Source: Peronospora farinosa
Taxonomy: Eukaryota > Oomycota > Peronosporomycetes > Peronosporales > Peronosporaceae
Length of the DNA stretch: 64,000 nucleotides
Assembly (NCBI GenBank): GCA_947646735.1
Contig: CANTFK010000362.1
Location: 33,443-97,442 of the forward strand
Direction: 5' to 3'
In this document: in pieces, positions 11,141 to 22,217 of the stretch
How the letters are laid out: every line of letters starts with the position of its first letter
How positions within the stretch are numbered: the stretch's first letter is position 1
Made by a program: the position numbers and the translations under genes
Notes under the pieces: model-generated
What the model was told of the DNA's origin: nothing
What the model saw: only the letters and a program-made list of their open reading frames with translations
The model's database searches: none

Positions 11141-13079
11141 GTGACTTCTCGTAATCCTTTCAAAGGGTCCCAAGCACCTGACCGTTGGCCTTTTCCCGCG
11201 CTTCTTGGACCTGACCCTGACGAGGTCGCTCCGACCGTAGACCTTACTGGGGAACCCCCCAATTATCTGGAGGTCACTCAAGCTTGGGAAGTCCTAAGTG
11301 TTGCGGTGGTACGGGCCCAGTCCATGGAGGCCCTCGCTGAGGAACACAGGGTCCTCCAACGGGCCTACCAGGTGGAAGATAGCCGGACCAAGAAGTTACA
11401 ACGCCGCGTAGACGACATCATGGAATTCGAGATGACCCATGCGCCCAAGATACGGTCTTGAATCAGGAATCTGGTCCGCAAACATGAAGTAGACCAGTTG
11501 TATATCGCCGAGTACCGTTATGCACTCTCCCAACGGTTGGACAACTCCCAGGAAGTGGAAGAGTCCCAATTCCAGATCAAGTACTAGAAGGTTCAGTACA
11601 ACGAGCCTGTGGAAATTTCCGCGGCCGAGATTAAGTCGCTGGAGCCCAAGTTAAACGCACTTCACAGTTCCTAACCACTGTCGAAACAAGTGTCGGTATT
11701 ACAGAGAGAGGTTTCCAACTACAAGAGTCGCGTAAAAACCCTCCTCCGGAAACGAGACCAGCTGAAGAAACAGCTGACGGTGGCTCAAGGTACTGCGGCG
11801 AAATCGACTCCGTCCACGACCGGAGCCCGGATCTCCAGAACGATGAAAAGATCGTGTTCGCCTTCAGCCGAGGTTCGGGCCCCTCCTAAGTCGAAGAAGC
11901 GGAAAGTCAACCATCCTCCGGGGTCATATAATACAGAGTATATCTATCAGTAGTGACGACTCGTTATTCGCCGCAATGGCCAGGTCGCGAGCCTCCAGTC
12001 GTCTCTCCGGCCCCGTACCCTCTACTGCAAAATTCGGCACAGAGGTCATAGATTTGTCAAACAAGACCAAGTCTAAGACTTCCATTCGATCCTCGAAGTC
12101 TCCGTCACCTCATACCTCCCACGAAGCTTCTCGTTCGTCAAAGAAAAAGGGGGCTCGTACAGCGTACTCAGACGAGTTCTTGGAAATGTTCGGTCCGGAC
12201 GTAGAGACTGAGAGCGAAGAGTCGAGCAACGCCAAGAGGAAGCCACCGGCCAAAGGTCCAGCTAGCAAGGGTAATACTTCGGCGCCTAAAGGTCCTTGCC
12301 GCAAGGGTCCCTCCGGCAAGGGTTCCGCACCAACATCCAAGGGTCCCAGTAGCAAGGGTCCAGCCGGAAAGGGTCCTGCACCGACATATGAGGGTCCCAG
12401 CAGCAAGGGCCTATCCAGCAAGGGTCCTGCATCAACATCCAAGGGTCCCAGCAACAAGGATCCTGCACCAACATTCGAGGGTCCCAGCTACAAGGATCCC
12501 GCCCGTGAGGGTACTCCAAACCATAACATTCAGGGCTCCTCCATTCCTGATTATGCGACACCCAGCACGTTCGCCGCGGAAGACGTTGCCCCCTGGTCGA
12601 TTTCCCAGGTAGGGGCCCTCATAATCACCCAGCTGACTCCATAGGATCTTTGGTCCAAGGCATTGCTTCCACTGTCTTGATCGGGTGCTTCTGATGACCA
12701 GAAGTCCCGAAGTCCCCCAATCTGGAGCGAAGCCCTCATGAAGGACTCTCAACTTTACCTTTTGATGAACTCGCGTCCTTGGGCCCAGGGGGTCGTAACC
12801 GTAACCCCTATTTCTTTCTCAGTGTCCGGCTGGTTCAGTGACCTCGTGAAGCTCCATGATACTTACGTCGACGCGTCACGCCAGAGTCTATGGGAAGACC
12901 GACACCAACTTCCTCTCTCTGCTGAACTGCGTACAAAGAGCCAATACTCCTCTCGCATTTTCAATGCGAGGAAGAAACAGCGGGCCAAGGCTGCGAGGGC
13001 TTGGCTGGAAGTGCTTGAAAAGATCTTGGAGGGGATGAAGGCCGGTCACTGTGACCTGGACGTTCTTCTTGATCCCTAA
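11141..13079 (+). pseudogene. Antisense ORF of element A (coiled coil, NLS, Gly-Pro-Lys repeats)
   Basis: Four plus-strand pieces form one interrupted frame opposite to the A gag-pol direction. From 11141 to 11953 a single phase reads a long charged coiled coil (LAEEHRVLQRAYQ ... VLQREVSNYKSRVKTLLRK) broken by stops at about 11460, 11588 and 11672. It ends in a basic APPKSKKRKV, which is a classic monopartite NLS pattern. The phase then changes near 11960. The next part (11976-12644) is Ser/Lys-rich, with about ten copies of a Gly-Pro-(Ser)-X-Lys-Gly unit at 12254-12500. The last part (12738-13079) is helical, with an RKKQRAKAARAWLEVLEKIL segment. There is no ATG at the very start: the first codon of the open stretch is GTG, and the first in-frame ATG is near 11324. 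It resembles no domain I know. Confidence 0.5.
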
Positions 13080-13374
13080 TTCCAGCCCATGATTCCGAAC
13101 CGTGAGCTGACCGTTTGGTACTCGTTTGTCACCAAGGAGGATCCTCAGTTGGAGTTTGTTGGAGGTTTTGCAGACAGCAGACGACACTGCACTTTGGCGC
13201 GTGCTCTATGCAAGAACATTCAGGAAAACCTCGCCTTCCAGGTCTCTCGTCTCTCTGGCAAATTTCGCACGACCAACGATACGCAAAATACTTAGCCAGT
13301 CAGCTTCCCATGTATCCGTAATAGTTGTTCTGATCCAATGCTTTTCCCCGTAACTTCACACTCCTTTTCTTTGA

Positions 13375-13425
13375 GCCTGTACCCGGGCCTGTACCCTGGG
13401 CCCAGGGCCCTGGGCCCTCGGCGTT
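13375..13425 (+). repeat. GTACCCTG-type repeat, second tract
   Basis: A short Pro-codon-like run (CTGTACCCGGGCCTGTACCCTGGGCCCAGGGCCCTGGG) repeats the unit seen at 10735-10860. Confidence 0.5.
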
Positions 13426-13639
13426 CGGGGTCTTACAATACTTCGCAATCTCTTTTGTGCTGCCGAAATCTTGAATATAATAACTTGATCCTTTTTGTAA
13501 ATGTATAACAAATACCGCCTCCTTCTTGCATCATCTTGGCATTCTTAAGATGAACTCTCTCCACTACTCTTCATGACTCTGCATTGCCTCGAACCGGTTC
13601 CGAGTAGCCTGCCTGCGCTCATAGCCCTAAGCAATCCTC

Positions 13640-13940
13640 CGCAGTTGAGGTCCACCTCATCCACCCATGACGGGTCAGGATAGCATTTCCATTGTACCAG
13701 GTATTCACACTAGATCCGTCCGTAGCGAGTTTTCCTTCCCATACGTCTGTCTAGAATTTTTTCCACTTCGTATTCGTCATCTTCCAGTTCCGCAACCTAA
13801 CTGTCTTTTGGCAATAGAGCCTCATCAAAATCCACCCGGCCCGCCTCGTCTACCACCAATGCCGTATCTGGTCTATCTGGGTATTGCCGGAACCGCTTCA
13901 ACTTTAAAATTTGTACCAACGGGTATATACGGTAGTCTGT
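13640..13940 (-). pseudogene. Chromodomain of element A
   Basis: Downstream of the integrase frame on the minus strand, the translation at about 13800-13640 gives DEYEVEKILDRRMGRKTRYG, one stop, then CEYLVQWKCYPDPSWV and DLNCGGLL. This is the layout of a chromodomain fused to a Ty3/gypsy integrase: an EYEVEKIL strand, a YLV.WK.Y strand and a SWV helix entry. The stop at about 13730 and the phase relative to 13941-14462 show decay. The element E and C chromodomains have a different sequence, so A is a separate lineage. Confidence 0.65.
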
Positions 13941-15399
13941 TCAAAGAATGTCTAAACGAATGGCATAGTCACCCACCATTTCTCTCACTCGGAACGGTCC
14001 ATGATATAGATGTGCCAGCTTTCGAGCATAGCCATCCTTGGTCCGATCTAAGTATAACCAGACTTGGGACTTTACCTCAATATGACCATCAACCACCTCG
14101 TCATTGTGGGCCTGGGCTAGACTTTCCATCGCAGATCGTAACAATTCGTTGGCTTCTTCTCTCTCTCTGCGATACTGACGTTGCACGCTATATCTCCATC
14201 GGCGGGGCTCACATTCACGCCGCTTCGTGCTGCCTAACGGTAAGGTGGCTTCTAGAGTACTTCGGGCGTCCCAGCCATGTACCAAGAAAAATGGCGTTTT
14301 CTTTCGGATCCGGTCCTGGGCCGTATTCAACGCGAAACTGAGCCTTTCTGCATCGGCATACCAGTCCTTCTGATCTACCTCTGACACATACATTTTTATG
14401 GACCGTGTAAAAGTCTGTACCATTCTCTCTGCTGTGCCATTGGCCTGTGGTCGATACGCCATAGTAGCCCGCTATTTCTGCCTAATCATTAGGCTGAAAG
14501 CACGAAAGAAATCTGACATGAAACTGGGTTCTCTGTCGTGCCTGATCGCCTCACTGGCTTCGAACCGTCGGAACACGCACTCTTCATATCCTACTGCCAC
14601 AGTTTGGGCCAACCTCGACGAGCTAGCCTTGGCAATCACATATCCCGTAAAAAGATCCATCCAAATCAACAGCTCCGTGTTACCCTTAAATGACTTAGGT
14701 AAAGACGGGATGTGATCCATAGCGATAACTTGGAACGGGTAGGTAGCTTGAATGTTTCCTGGGGTAGTATCTCGCAAGGTGGAGCCACCTTTGCCAGTCT
14801 CACAGTCCACGCAAGTGCCAACATAGCGCTTAACACTCCGAATAAGTCTTTCCAATAAAAAAATTTCGGAACCGTTGGTATGTACGGACAATCCCCTGGT
14901 GTACTCCTTCTAGACTCGTATGGTAGTGTTGTAGAATGTCTTGTTGTAAACTTTCAGGTATAACTAGCCGAATCAATCCATCACGGTCCTCGTCTGCTGT
15001 TCCCTGGTAAGGGCAGTACAGAAGAAGATCGTCATCATTCAAATCGTAGCTCATCTCAATCTTTCCACACGTAAATGACACCTCTGCCGACAAACTACTC
15101 CTATTACCCAGTAAGTAAATCTACAAATCACGTATCCACATCTCTCCATCTTGGACTGCTGCAAATCGTTTGATCCTTACCCGTTGCACTACTTCCTCCT
15201 GAAAGACTTCCGTCGACATTCTGGCTAGGGCCCGGGGCCTCGTAATGGCTGCAGCTCGCAGTGCGGTCCTTGGGTACCAAAAGCTCATGTAGAAGGTTAA
15301 TTGCTTCGAGGTCCTTAAACCTTTCTTCCGATACCATAACGACACCCTGTTGCTGGTGCAAGGCTGCATTAGCAAGTCGGTCTGCACTTTGATTTCCAT
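13941..15399 (-). pseudogene. Integrase of element A
   Basis: Several minus-strand frames together cover an integrase. At 14830-15093 the HHCC zinc-binding N-domain begins (HYHTSLEGVHQG), and its Cys pair follows in the next frame (CVDCETGKG) at about 14800. The catalytic core at 14472-14891 has the first Asp in IAMDHIPSLP, with the middle acidic motif altered around RHDREPSF. At 13941-14462 the third motif appears as a PQANGTAERM-like segment, where the Glu is the last catalytic residue, followed by a C-terminal SH3-like GPF module (YHGPFRVREMVGDYAI). The phases differ between pieces, so the gene is broken in at least two places. The 15121-15399 piece is the linker from RNase H. Confidence 0.65.
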
Positions 15400-15682
15400 T
15401 CGCGCTTCATGTGTAGGAGCTCATGAACGGGCCAGGGCCTTCGCCCGTCGTGCTGTCAGGCCCTGCGCCTTATACTCGAATTCTCATCGCATTTATCGCA
15501 CGACTAGGTTAAAATCTCCATACGCCTACGCTCCAAGTTCTTCAGTAGAAGGAAGCATAACGATAGGCCTTCATACTCTGCATCATTTACTGTTGCTTCA
15601 GTCATATGTCGGGAAGCAGCGGCGACCACAGTCTATCCTGAGAGTTGCCACACAATAGCACTGCAGGTCCCTCCTCAACGCT

Positions 15683-16225
15683 TTACTCGTGCAGACACAT
15701 TGAAACCGACCACATAGAGGCTTTCATCGGGCTCAACCGAAGGGGAACCACCGTGATAGTTTGGCGTGGGTGTTTCCTAGGGGCAATCGAGGACAAGATG
15801 GAGTTTAAATTTTCGCGAGGAGTTATGCTGGCTGCCAATTTCCCCAGTATTTTATCCTCGCCGCGCTTATACTTGAACACTTCTAACGTCCATTGAAACA
15901 GGAGTAGGGCCCAATTTCCAAGGCGGTCCTGAAGGCCTGGTGAACGGACAAACCAAGCTAACGTGAAATGTCGAGTGAGGACCTTAATTAGACGGGTAAC
16001 TATCAATGTATAGCAGAGGCCCAATAGTCGCAATAACGCTAGCACTTCCTTCTCCACCAAGACATAGTGATTCTCATTCGGCTTCAATTTATGACTCGAG
16101 AAAGTCACTGGCATATATACACCCTCATACTCCTGTAAAAGAGTCGCTGAGATGGCCCACTCGCTAGCATAGACGGTGGGTGACAGGTTTCCGGTCTGGA
16201 TCGTAATAGCGGAGGATTGGGGCAA
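15683..16225 (-). pseudogene. RNase H region of element A
   Basis: The minus-strand frame encodes the Ty3-type RNase H: YASEWAISATLLQ at the start (position of the first catalytic Asp in other elements, here Glu/Ser around it), VTFSSHKLKPNENHY and EKEVLALLRLL in the middle, then a tether segment ending with LGNWALLLFQWTLEVFKYKRG. RNase H degrades the RNA of the RNA-DNA hybrid during reverse transcription. The frame is separated from RT by a family H solo LTR. The sequence between 16225 and 16330 still reads as RT-connection residues in another phase. Confidence 0.6.
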
Positions 16226-16329
16226 TAACGATCTTATTCTTTAACATAGCAAATACCACCTGCACCCGGGCCCATCTGTAATGGGGCACCACTGATAACA
16301 GTATAGTCTACCCTCACTGATTCCAGTGA

Positions 16330-16705
16330 AATCAGGTGCCTCAAAACCTATCTTAGACAAGAGAAAGAGGAAGCTTTACTTCTAAACGACACGCTTAGAA
16401 GTTGAGGAAAAGAGAACTGCATTTAATATAGTTAACTATCTAATAAAACTAATCTGTTATAACCTATGTTAACTATATTAAACTACAACTATGTATGTTG
16501 ACAACTTGCCCTCCACTCATTGCAGCGCGGTGGTTGATATGATGGCCCATATCAACCAATTAGAAGGCATCTCCGACTTCAAGGAGATTTAGGGACAATA
16601 TTATAAGAAAAGATAATATTGTCAAATATTATTATTTATAATAATATTTTTAGTGACACTTCATATAAGTGTCAATATTATGTAATGGGCTCACCCCGTT
16701 AACCA
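16330..16705 (-). repeat. Solo LTR, family H, copy 2, inserted in element A
   Basis: This block aligns by eye with the reverse complement of 3441-3876 over most of its length. It sits between the RT and RNase H coding parts of element A, which are otherwise collinear. It contains a cluster of AT-rich inverted repeats at about 16600-16680 (ATAATATTGTC/GACAATAT and TATTATTATTTATAATAATA). The ends are eroded. Confidence 0.6.
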
Positions 16706-16719
16706 TCGGTCCTCCTCCT

Positions 16720-17979
16720 AATCATTTTCCTGTATGTCCCCAGTCCTACTTATTCGGTTTCGTAATACGTTATAATCTACTTCCCTTAGTTCTTACAAGA
16801 TGGTCGCATAAAAGGTGTAGTCTTCTAAGAATCGACTGTAGTAGTTGAGACTCCCGAGAAACTACTGCATAGCTTTTAGGGTGGTGGGCAACGATAAATC
16901 CACCAAGGACTGGAGGTCCTTACGGTGGACTTTCAACACTTCCGCCGATACTTGGTGGCCAAGGTAATCTACATTTAAACATCCCCATTAGCTCTTGACC
17001 GCGCTGATCGATAAGTTCCAATTGTCACACACCTCCAAAACTCATTCCATTTTTACGCATAAGCCATGCCATGACTCTGAGGTCACCAATTTGTCGTCGA
17101 TATAGGACCTACGTCCTAATATAGACTTTTTGAGGTCCACCTCGGGATGGCGTATCTCGAACAGGTCCTCGATTTGTCAGAGCCGGGCGCTGAATATTCG
17201 TAATAAATCCATATATAGCATTATACCACAGCCGCTGATAGATCTGCGGCGCATTCTTTAGTCCGAACGGCATTCTTTTTCACTCGAATTATCCAAATGA
17301 AGTCACAAATGCTGTAACAAACGAGCCCTCTCAGGCGTACTAACTACCCAATATTCATGGCCATGTCCAGCTAGCAATACCATATGGCTTTGTCCAAATC
17401 TTTAAGCAATTCGTTAACAAGAGGTATAGGGTACACCATGAGGCGTGTCAGCTCGTTCACCATCCGATTAACGATGCACAGCCTTATATCCACTCCATTA
17501 GTCTTGACGATGATCACAATTGAGCTGGCCCATGAGGAGGTAGAATTCTGGATAATCTTAGACGATAACAGGCCCTTGATTAGGTCCGACAGCTTCTCCC
17601 TAAACTGAGAGGTCACTTTCCGTACACGTTGGGCGATAGGCCGTGCATTTCCCACATCGATGTCGCACACCACTCCTCGGGCTGCCGAGGGTAACGCGTT
17701 GCCTTTTACCATTAACAGATTTCGTTTCTGCCAAATGATTTGACGGAGACGGTCCACTTGTTCCTTTGGAGCTACACCAGGGCCTGGAATTTGGATATCT
17801 TCCATCGTGACTTCGTCTTTAGAAGGGGCGACCTCAGGGATAATCGACCAGTTTTTGTCAATATCTTCTGCGCATAACTCTCCACTCTCTTGGACACAGA
17901 CCTGGTCGTCGGATATATTTGCCTCGGCTCCATTATCTTGTTGGCCCCTCCGTGATTGAGCCTCCTCGATTCCGATCAC
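16720..17979 (-). pseudogene. Reverse transcriptase of element A
   Basis: The intact N-terminal part (17371-17979) contains a linker and the first RT motifs: PIAQRVRKV, LSDLIKGLL and SSWASSIVIIVKTNG, then DIRLCIVNRMVNELT and YPIPLVNELLKDL. The palm motif with the catalytic pair is at about 17100 in another phase, SYIDDKLV, preceded by GRR. The thumb region follows around 16860-16920 with a FLGSLNYYSRFL-like connection segment. Reading needs two or more frame changes plus stops, so the enzyme is inactive. The gene ends at the family H LTR. Confidence 0.65.
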
Positions 17980-18156
17980 GTCAACTCTTGGGGCTTCTTT
18001 GCTCAGGCTGACTTTTGCTGGTTAATTATCGTCACAAGTGTCTTCTCCTACCTCCGATCCAGGCGGTGCTGAATCGCGGCCTCTCACATGAACACCCCGC
18101 ACTGTAGTAACCACTGAGGCTTAGGCCCCTGTTCGTGACAATATTTTTCTGGGGTC

Positions 18157-18931
18157 CTATACTGGGGGTTTTCGACCATGGGGCCTTGGTATCCTTCTTC
18201 TTAAAAAAGTTTCGGAGTCTTCTTCGTCAGTGGTAGCTTGGTAGTCCAGATTCTGCCATTCAGCATACCTCCTGGAACCTACTGACACAAAATCCTTAAG
18301 ATCGAGGAACTCGGTCCTTGATTTGCCGAATATCCAGTTTATTGTCTTCATGCGGAACTAAATACTTTTCACTAATATTAGTGACCCTTAAACACTGACG
18401 TCGTCCATACCCATGTACCATTGTACTCACTCATCGTTCTCCACGGGTAATTCATAATTTCCACTGGTCTGATACAGATCTCTCTACTGGAACTTTCACG
18501 TACTTAGTCACTGACAGATTCACATACTGGCTCAATTTCACTTCCGAAATATGTCCGCTATAGAAGGTCTTGCGACCTTCCAGATGGATTTGCACTTCAT
18601 CTGGTAAGCATATAGTTCCATCTGACATGTACAATCGTATTCTGGCTATCACCATATAATCCATTTTCAAAAGTGCATCCTGACCAATAAGGGACCAGCC
18701 CATTCATAGTAAAAATATATATTAGTACTCCATTAAGCGTAATCTTCACCTTTGTCCGTCCTTCCGTGGTATATAACACTTCTTTAATACATACACACTC
18801 TTGTCTCTCGCTCGTATCGATTTGGCAGCCTACCTTAAGAGCAAAGGCATTTTCCAAAATCGATACCTCGGCACCGGAATCGAAGAGCAGATTCGCGTGA
18901 GTATTTGTTGACCTTCCCAGAGGCCTTGGCC
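18157..18931 (-). pseudogene. Aspartic protease region of element A
   Basis: At the upstream end the minus strand reads THANLLFDSGAEVSILE, the active site of a retropepsin with the catalytic Asp-Ser-Gly. It continues into the flap-like segment of frame 18597-18857 (TEGRTKVKITLNGVLIYIF). Frames at 18452-18703 and 18157-18351 continue toward RT in other phases. The sequence upstream of the protease is cut at 18931, where integrase of element B begins. A misleading open frame (18835-19191) runs across that junction. Confidence 0.6.
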
Positions 18932-19627
18932 TGATCCAGAAACAAGAGGGCAGCCTCTTTTCCTGAGATCTTGGTGCTACATGGTGCCAAATGCCCCATC
19001 TTGCTCAGTCTGTCTACAAAGACGACGAGCCCCGTCCTGCCTTTATGGTCCGGAGGTAAGCCAAACATGAAGTACAAACTGACCGACTTCCAACAATCCG
19101 TTGGAATCGACAGTGGCTTCAGTGGCGCACTGTTCGAAGGTGCAGGCTTTATGCGCTGACACTCTTCGCAAGAGCGAATATAGTTGGCCACTCACCGATA
19201 TAGGTGGATCCACCAAAATTCCTCTGATACTCGTAAGAATGTCTTTTCACGGCCCCGATGCCCACTAGATGGCGCATCATGGCACTCGTGAAGTATCATC
19301 AGCTTGAGATCTGTGTCATGAGGGACATAGATTCTCAAGGGATCACAGGGTGACAGTTGATGCCATAACAGGCCATCACTGTAACTAAAGCGATTCAACT
19401 TCGCTTTGAGGTGCGACGGAAGGGTAACCTTTCGTCCACCAAAATGATCCAACAGCAGGCGACAATGTTCGTCCTGACTGTAACACTCCTTTACGGGCCA
19501 TTGAGCTTGTCACATGGTAGGCCTTCATGGCTGCCAATGTTGACGACTCAACTTGTGCTTTCGCACGAGACACACATTCCTGGTGTCTTGCCTCGAAGTC
19601 TGGTCTGCGCGATAACGCGTCAGCCAA
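18932..19627 (-). pseudogene. Integrase of element B (N-terminal and partial core)
   Basis: The frame 19192-19452 gives the HHCC first half (HECHDAPSSGHRG). A TGA at 19192-19194 interrupts before the Cys pair (RSCEECQRIKP). The core begins with a conserved-looking segment in which the first catalytic Asp position reads LYFMFGLPPDHKG, so Asp is not seen (element D has LDLMFG). It then continues VFVDRLSKMGHLAP up to the truncation. Upstream, 19385-19627 carries the [11 protein letters not shown] tether that joins RNase H to integrase. The same TGA is present in element D. Confidence 0.7.
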
Positions 19628-19718
19628 GACATTCGACTTACCCGGCTTATATTCAAGCTTTAAAATTAAATTCAGAGAATAATGTTAGCCATCTCGCCAT
19701 TCTCGGCGAGACGTGCGG

Positions 19719-20637
19719 TCAATTTATAACGGTCCGCAGTGATGCTTGATCCGTATAAACCACAAAAGGTTCGGTGCCCAAGAGGTGCACCCGAAACTTC
19801 ACAAGGGCATACTTAATTGAAAGTAGCTCCTTGTCATGCACAGGGTAATTCAGCTCGGCAGCTTTTAAAAGCCGAGACTGATACGAAATGACACGGTCAA
19901 CGCCGTTGTCATCCTTCTGCATGAGCGCGCTGCCGATTGCAAAATTGCTTGCATCGCAGACGACGCTAAAGGGCTTATCCGCGTCTGGCAATGCCAAGAC
20001 CGGTGCCTCAACAAGAGATTGCTTCACTGATGTGAACGCATCTTCTTGTTCCTTTGACCAAGTCCATTCTGTATCCTTTTTCAAAGATCAGACAATGGCT
20101 TGGTCTGCTCCGCATAATTCTTGCTGTACTTATGCAAGTAATGTAGCAATCCCAAGGAATTGGCGCAGATCCTTCACGTGTCGTGGGACTGGCCATTCCT
20201 TGATAGCCTTCACCTTTTCTGGGTCTGCTCGTACACCATGTGCACCTACGATGCAGTCCAGTACAGGTATCTCGAGGACCCCTTTGACGCACTTTTGCAA
20301 GTTCACGTATAATTGGGCGTCGCCCAGAGTCATGCAACACAGCGTCTAAATGACGCTTGTGCGACTCTATCGCGCTCAGACCGTCCTTCGCCCTACTATG
20401 CATGAATACATCGTCAAAGTAATGGGTCGCGTAGGCACGGTGCTGACGCATCACGTGAGCCACCACTCGGTTGAATTTTGCCGAAGCATGTTGCAACGCT
20501 TGTGGCATCACAAGCCACTCCCACAGCATACCGCTTGGGGTGCTTACTGCCGTTTTGGCTACATCGGTATTTCTCATGAGAACTTGACAGTAGCCATCCT
20601 TCAGATCCAACGCGTAAAAGATAGTTGACTTCCCCAT
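19719..20637 (-). pseudogene. RT palm and RNase H of element B
   Basis: The RT palm (20637 to about 20330) reads FYALDLKDGYCQVLM (first catalytic Asp), SGMLWEWLVMP and THYFDDVFMHS (catalytic FDD). The frame then shifts, continuing at 20130-20333 with NLQKCVKGVLEIPVLDCIVG. RNase H (19719-20084) has VCDASNFAIGSALMQ (first Asp), DKELLSIKYAL (Glu) and YTDQASLRT. It ends in a TGA at 19719-19721 shared with D. There is at least one frameshift at about 20340 and degraded sequence around 20085-20130. Confidence 0.75.
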
Positions 20638-20643
20638 GGAGTT

Positions 20644-21318
20644 TCACAAAACAACTTTTCGCGGGATCGGCGTTTGAGCTGGAATGGTGGCCGTGTTCAG
20701 CTTATTATAAGCATGAACCACGCGCCATCCACCTGCTGCTTTACGCACACAGAAGGTCGGGCTGCAGTGAGGCGACTTGCTCTCACGTACATGTCCCGCT
20801 TTGGCTCGCTTGTCGAAGAACTCATCGATGTAATCGACTTGTTCCTTCGGCAACGGCTATTGCCTGGTCACACAATACTTGGTGCCAGGCGCCAGGTCAA
20901 TTTCGTGCCTGATGCCCCTATCGGCCGGTAGGTGGCTCGGCACTTCTGCTGGAAACACATCACGGTGTTTCCACAGAACATCATAGAACGGGCTGTCCTT
21001 CAAGGCTTCCCAGCCTTGAGCAGCAAACCGTTTCTTTTTGTCGGTTTCCAAGACGCTCTCGTCCATTGTGTACGACGAGCAACAGTCCACCACGTTCTTT
21101 TCTGGAACTGGTGCGACTATCTCGCGGATCTTTCCTTCCTTTAGTTCGGACAGGAACAGATTCCACGTCATCTCCGAGAGATTTACTATCTCCTCGGCAG
21201 ATGCCAAGACAAGTTGGAGCACCTCAACTGAGGATGCCTCCGGCATTTTGTCTTCGACGGCCTCGAACAACTCGTTCGTAGGTCCGTCCTCTTGGACCGA
21301 GACTGATCCAAGGGTCAC
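20644..21318 (-). pseudogene. Linker and RT N-terminus of element B
   Basis: Frame 20857-21318 covers the protease-RT linker and the start of RT (RHEIDLAPGTKYCVTRQ). Frame 20644-20853 continues with the fingers: SPHCSPTFCVRKAAGGWRVV and NKLNTATIPAQTPIPRK. A TGA at 20644-20646 follows directly, before the palm motif, and is also present in D. A frame change near 20855 separates the two frames in B only. Confidence 0.7.
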
Positions 21319-22160
21319 TCATTTAGACGTGCCTTTGATCGTCTTAATACGTCTGGTCCTCGTTCTTCGAGTCACCACGACCTTTGACCTGGAAGAAGGT
21401 GTCGTTGCCATCTCAGCTAACGCACTCCTTCCAACCGCACCAGGCTCTTGGCTCTGTGCCGGTTCTTGTGGCGCTTGACTTGCTGTCAGCCCACCATCAA
21501 CTGCCACAGGCTCTCGGCTCTGTGTAGGACTATTGGACACATGACTACTTGTCATCGCCCCATTCACTACACCAGTCTTTTCGACCTGGGTAGGAATATG
21601 TGTCACCTGGCTTTCCGCCAGTGCACTCACAACTACACCACTCCATTCGAGCTGGGTAGTACCTGATTTCGATTGACATACCGTCATGGCACCCTCTACT
21701 TTGTTGTACACAGCACTAATCTCATGAGACTATCGCAAGAGCACATCCTTTCCGGTGTCTTGCGTAGAGCTAGCGACTGTGCGTGTACGCCAGTCTATCC
21801 ATAATTGGTGTTTAGCCAACCAAGGCATGCCTAGGATGAGGTCATACGGACTCTCCATACCTAGCACTGTTAACTTCTCTTTACGAGAAAAGTCACTGAA
21901 ACTGAAGGCGAGTTCAACTTAAGCTCCCTCTAATTTTACGAACGTGCCGTTCGCTAAACGAACGATCGACTCTTCTCGCTTGCCATCCTGGCAAAGCGGC
22001 TCATAACTCGCCGGACTCTTTTAAGAGCCGCGAGTTTTACAAAGTTTTGTGATGCACCCGAATCCACGAGAAGGGTAATAGCCTCGTACTCGATCTCTAT
22101 AGACCAAAAGGGTTGAGGTCCGACCTTTCGGAACCTCAGGGACTATGCTACCCATTTGTT
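21319..22160 (-). pseudogene. Protease region of element B
   Basis: By comparison with D, the minus strand from about 22150 down to 21720 covers the retropepsin: a STLLVYS segment and a DSGASQNFVKL active site at about 22060-22040, with a frame break around 22025. The GMPWLAKHQLWIDW segment follows at about 21820-21790. Frame 21319-21711 is a Ser/Thr/Gln/Glu-rich linker. The break near the active site shows the protease is dead. Confidence 0.65.
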
Positions 22161-22217
22161 CGATCACTCTGAACTTAGGGGTAGCATTAGAGTCCGCGAA
22201 AATAGGGCATCCCGCCC

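Larger units (their letters stand above)
10735..18931 (-). mobile_element. Element A, Ty3/gypsy chromovirus, decayed
   Basis: On the minus strand the order is protease (18.9-18.2 kb), RT (18.0-16.7), RNase H (16.2-15.7), integrase (15.4-13.9) and chromodomain (about 13.8-13.64), which is the Ty3/gypsy order. A family H solo LTR sits between RT and RNase H. An opposite-strand reading frame occupies 11.1-13.1 kb beyond the chromodomain. Gag and the 5' LTR are missing: the upstream end stops at 18931, where element B begins in mid-integrase. The 3' LTR end was not identified; the lower limit given is the start of the tandem repeat. Confidence 0.65.

Noticed and set aside
12110..12561. Minus frames rich in Gly-Pro-Leu or Asp-Pro-Cys
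   Set aside because: They are shadows of the Gly-Pro-Lys repeat region of the plus-strand ORF.
13667..14341. Plus frame of 224 codons opposite element A integrase
   Set aside because: It is the shadow of the integrase and chromodomain on the other strand; unlike the three antisense ORFs it is not in the slot next to the 3' LTR and has no distinct composition.
18835..19191. Open frame of 119 codons with integrase-like start and unrelated tail
   Set aside because: It crosses the junction of elements A and B at 18932; the tail is the A protease read out of phase.
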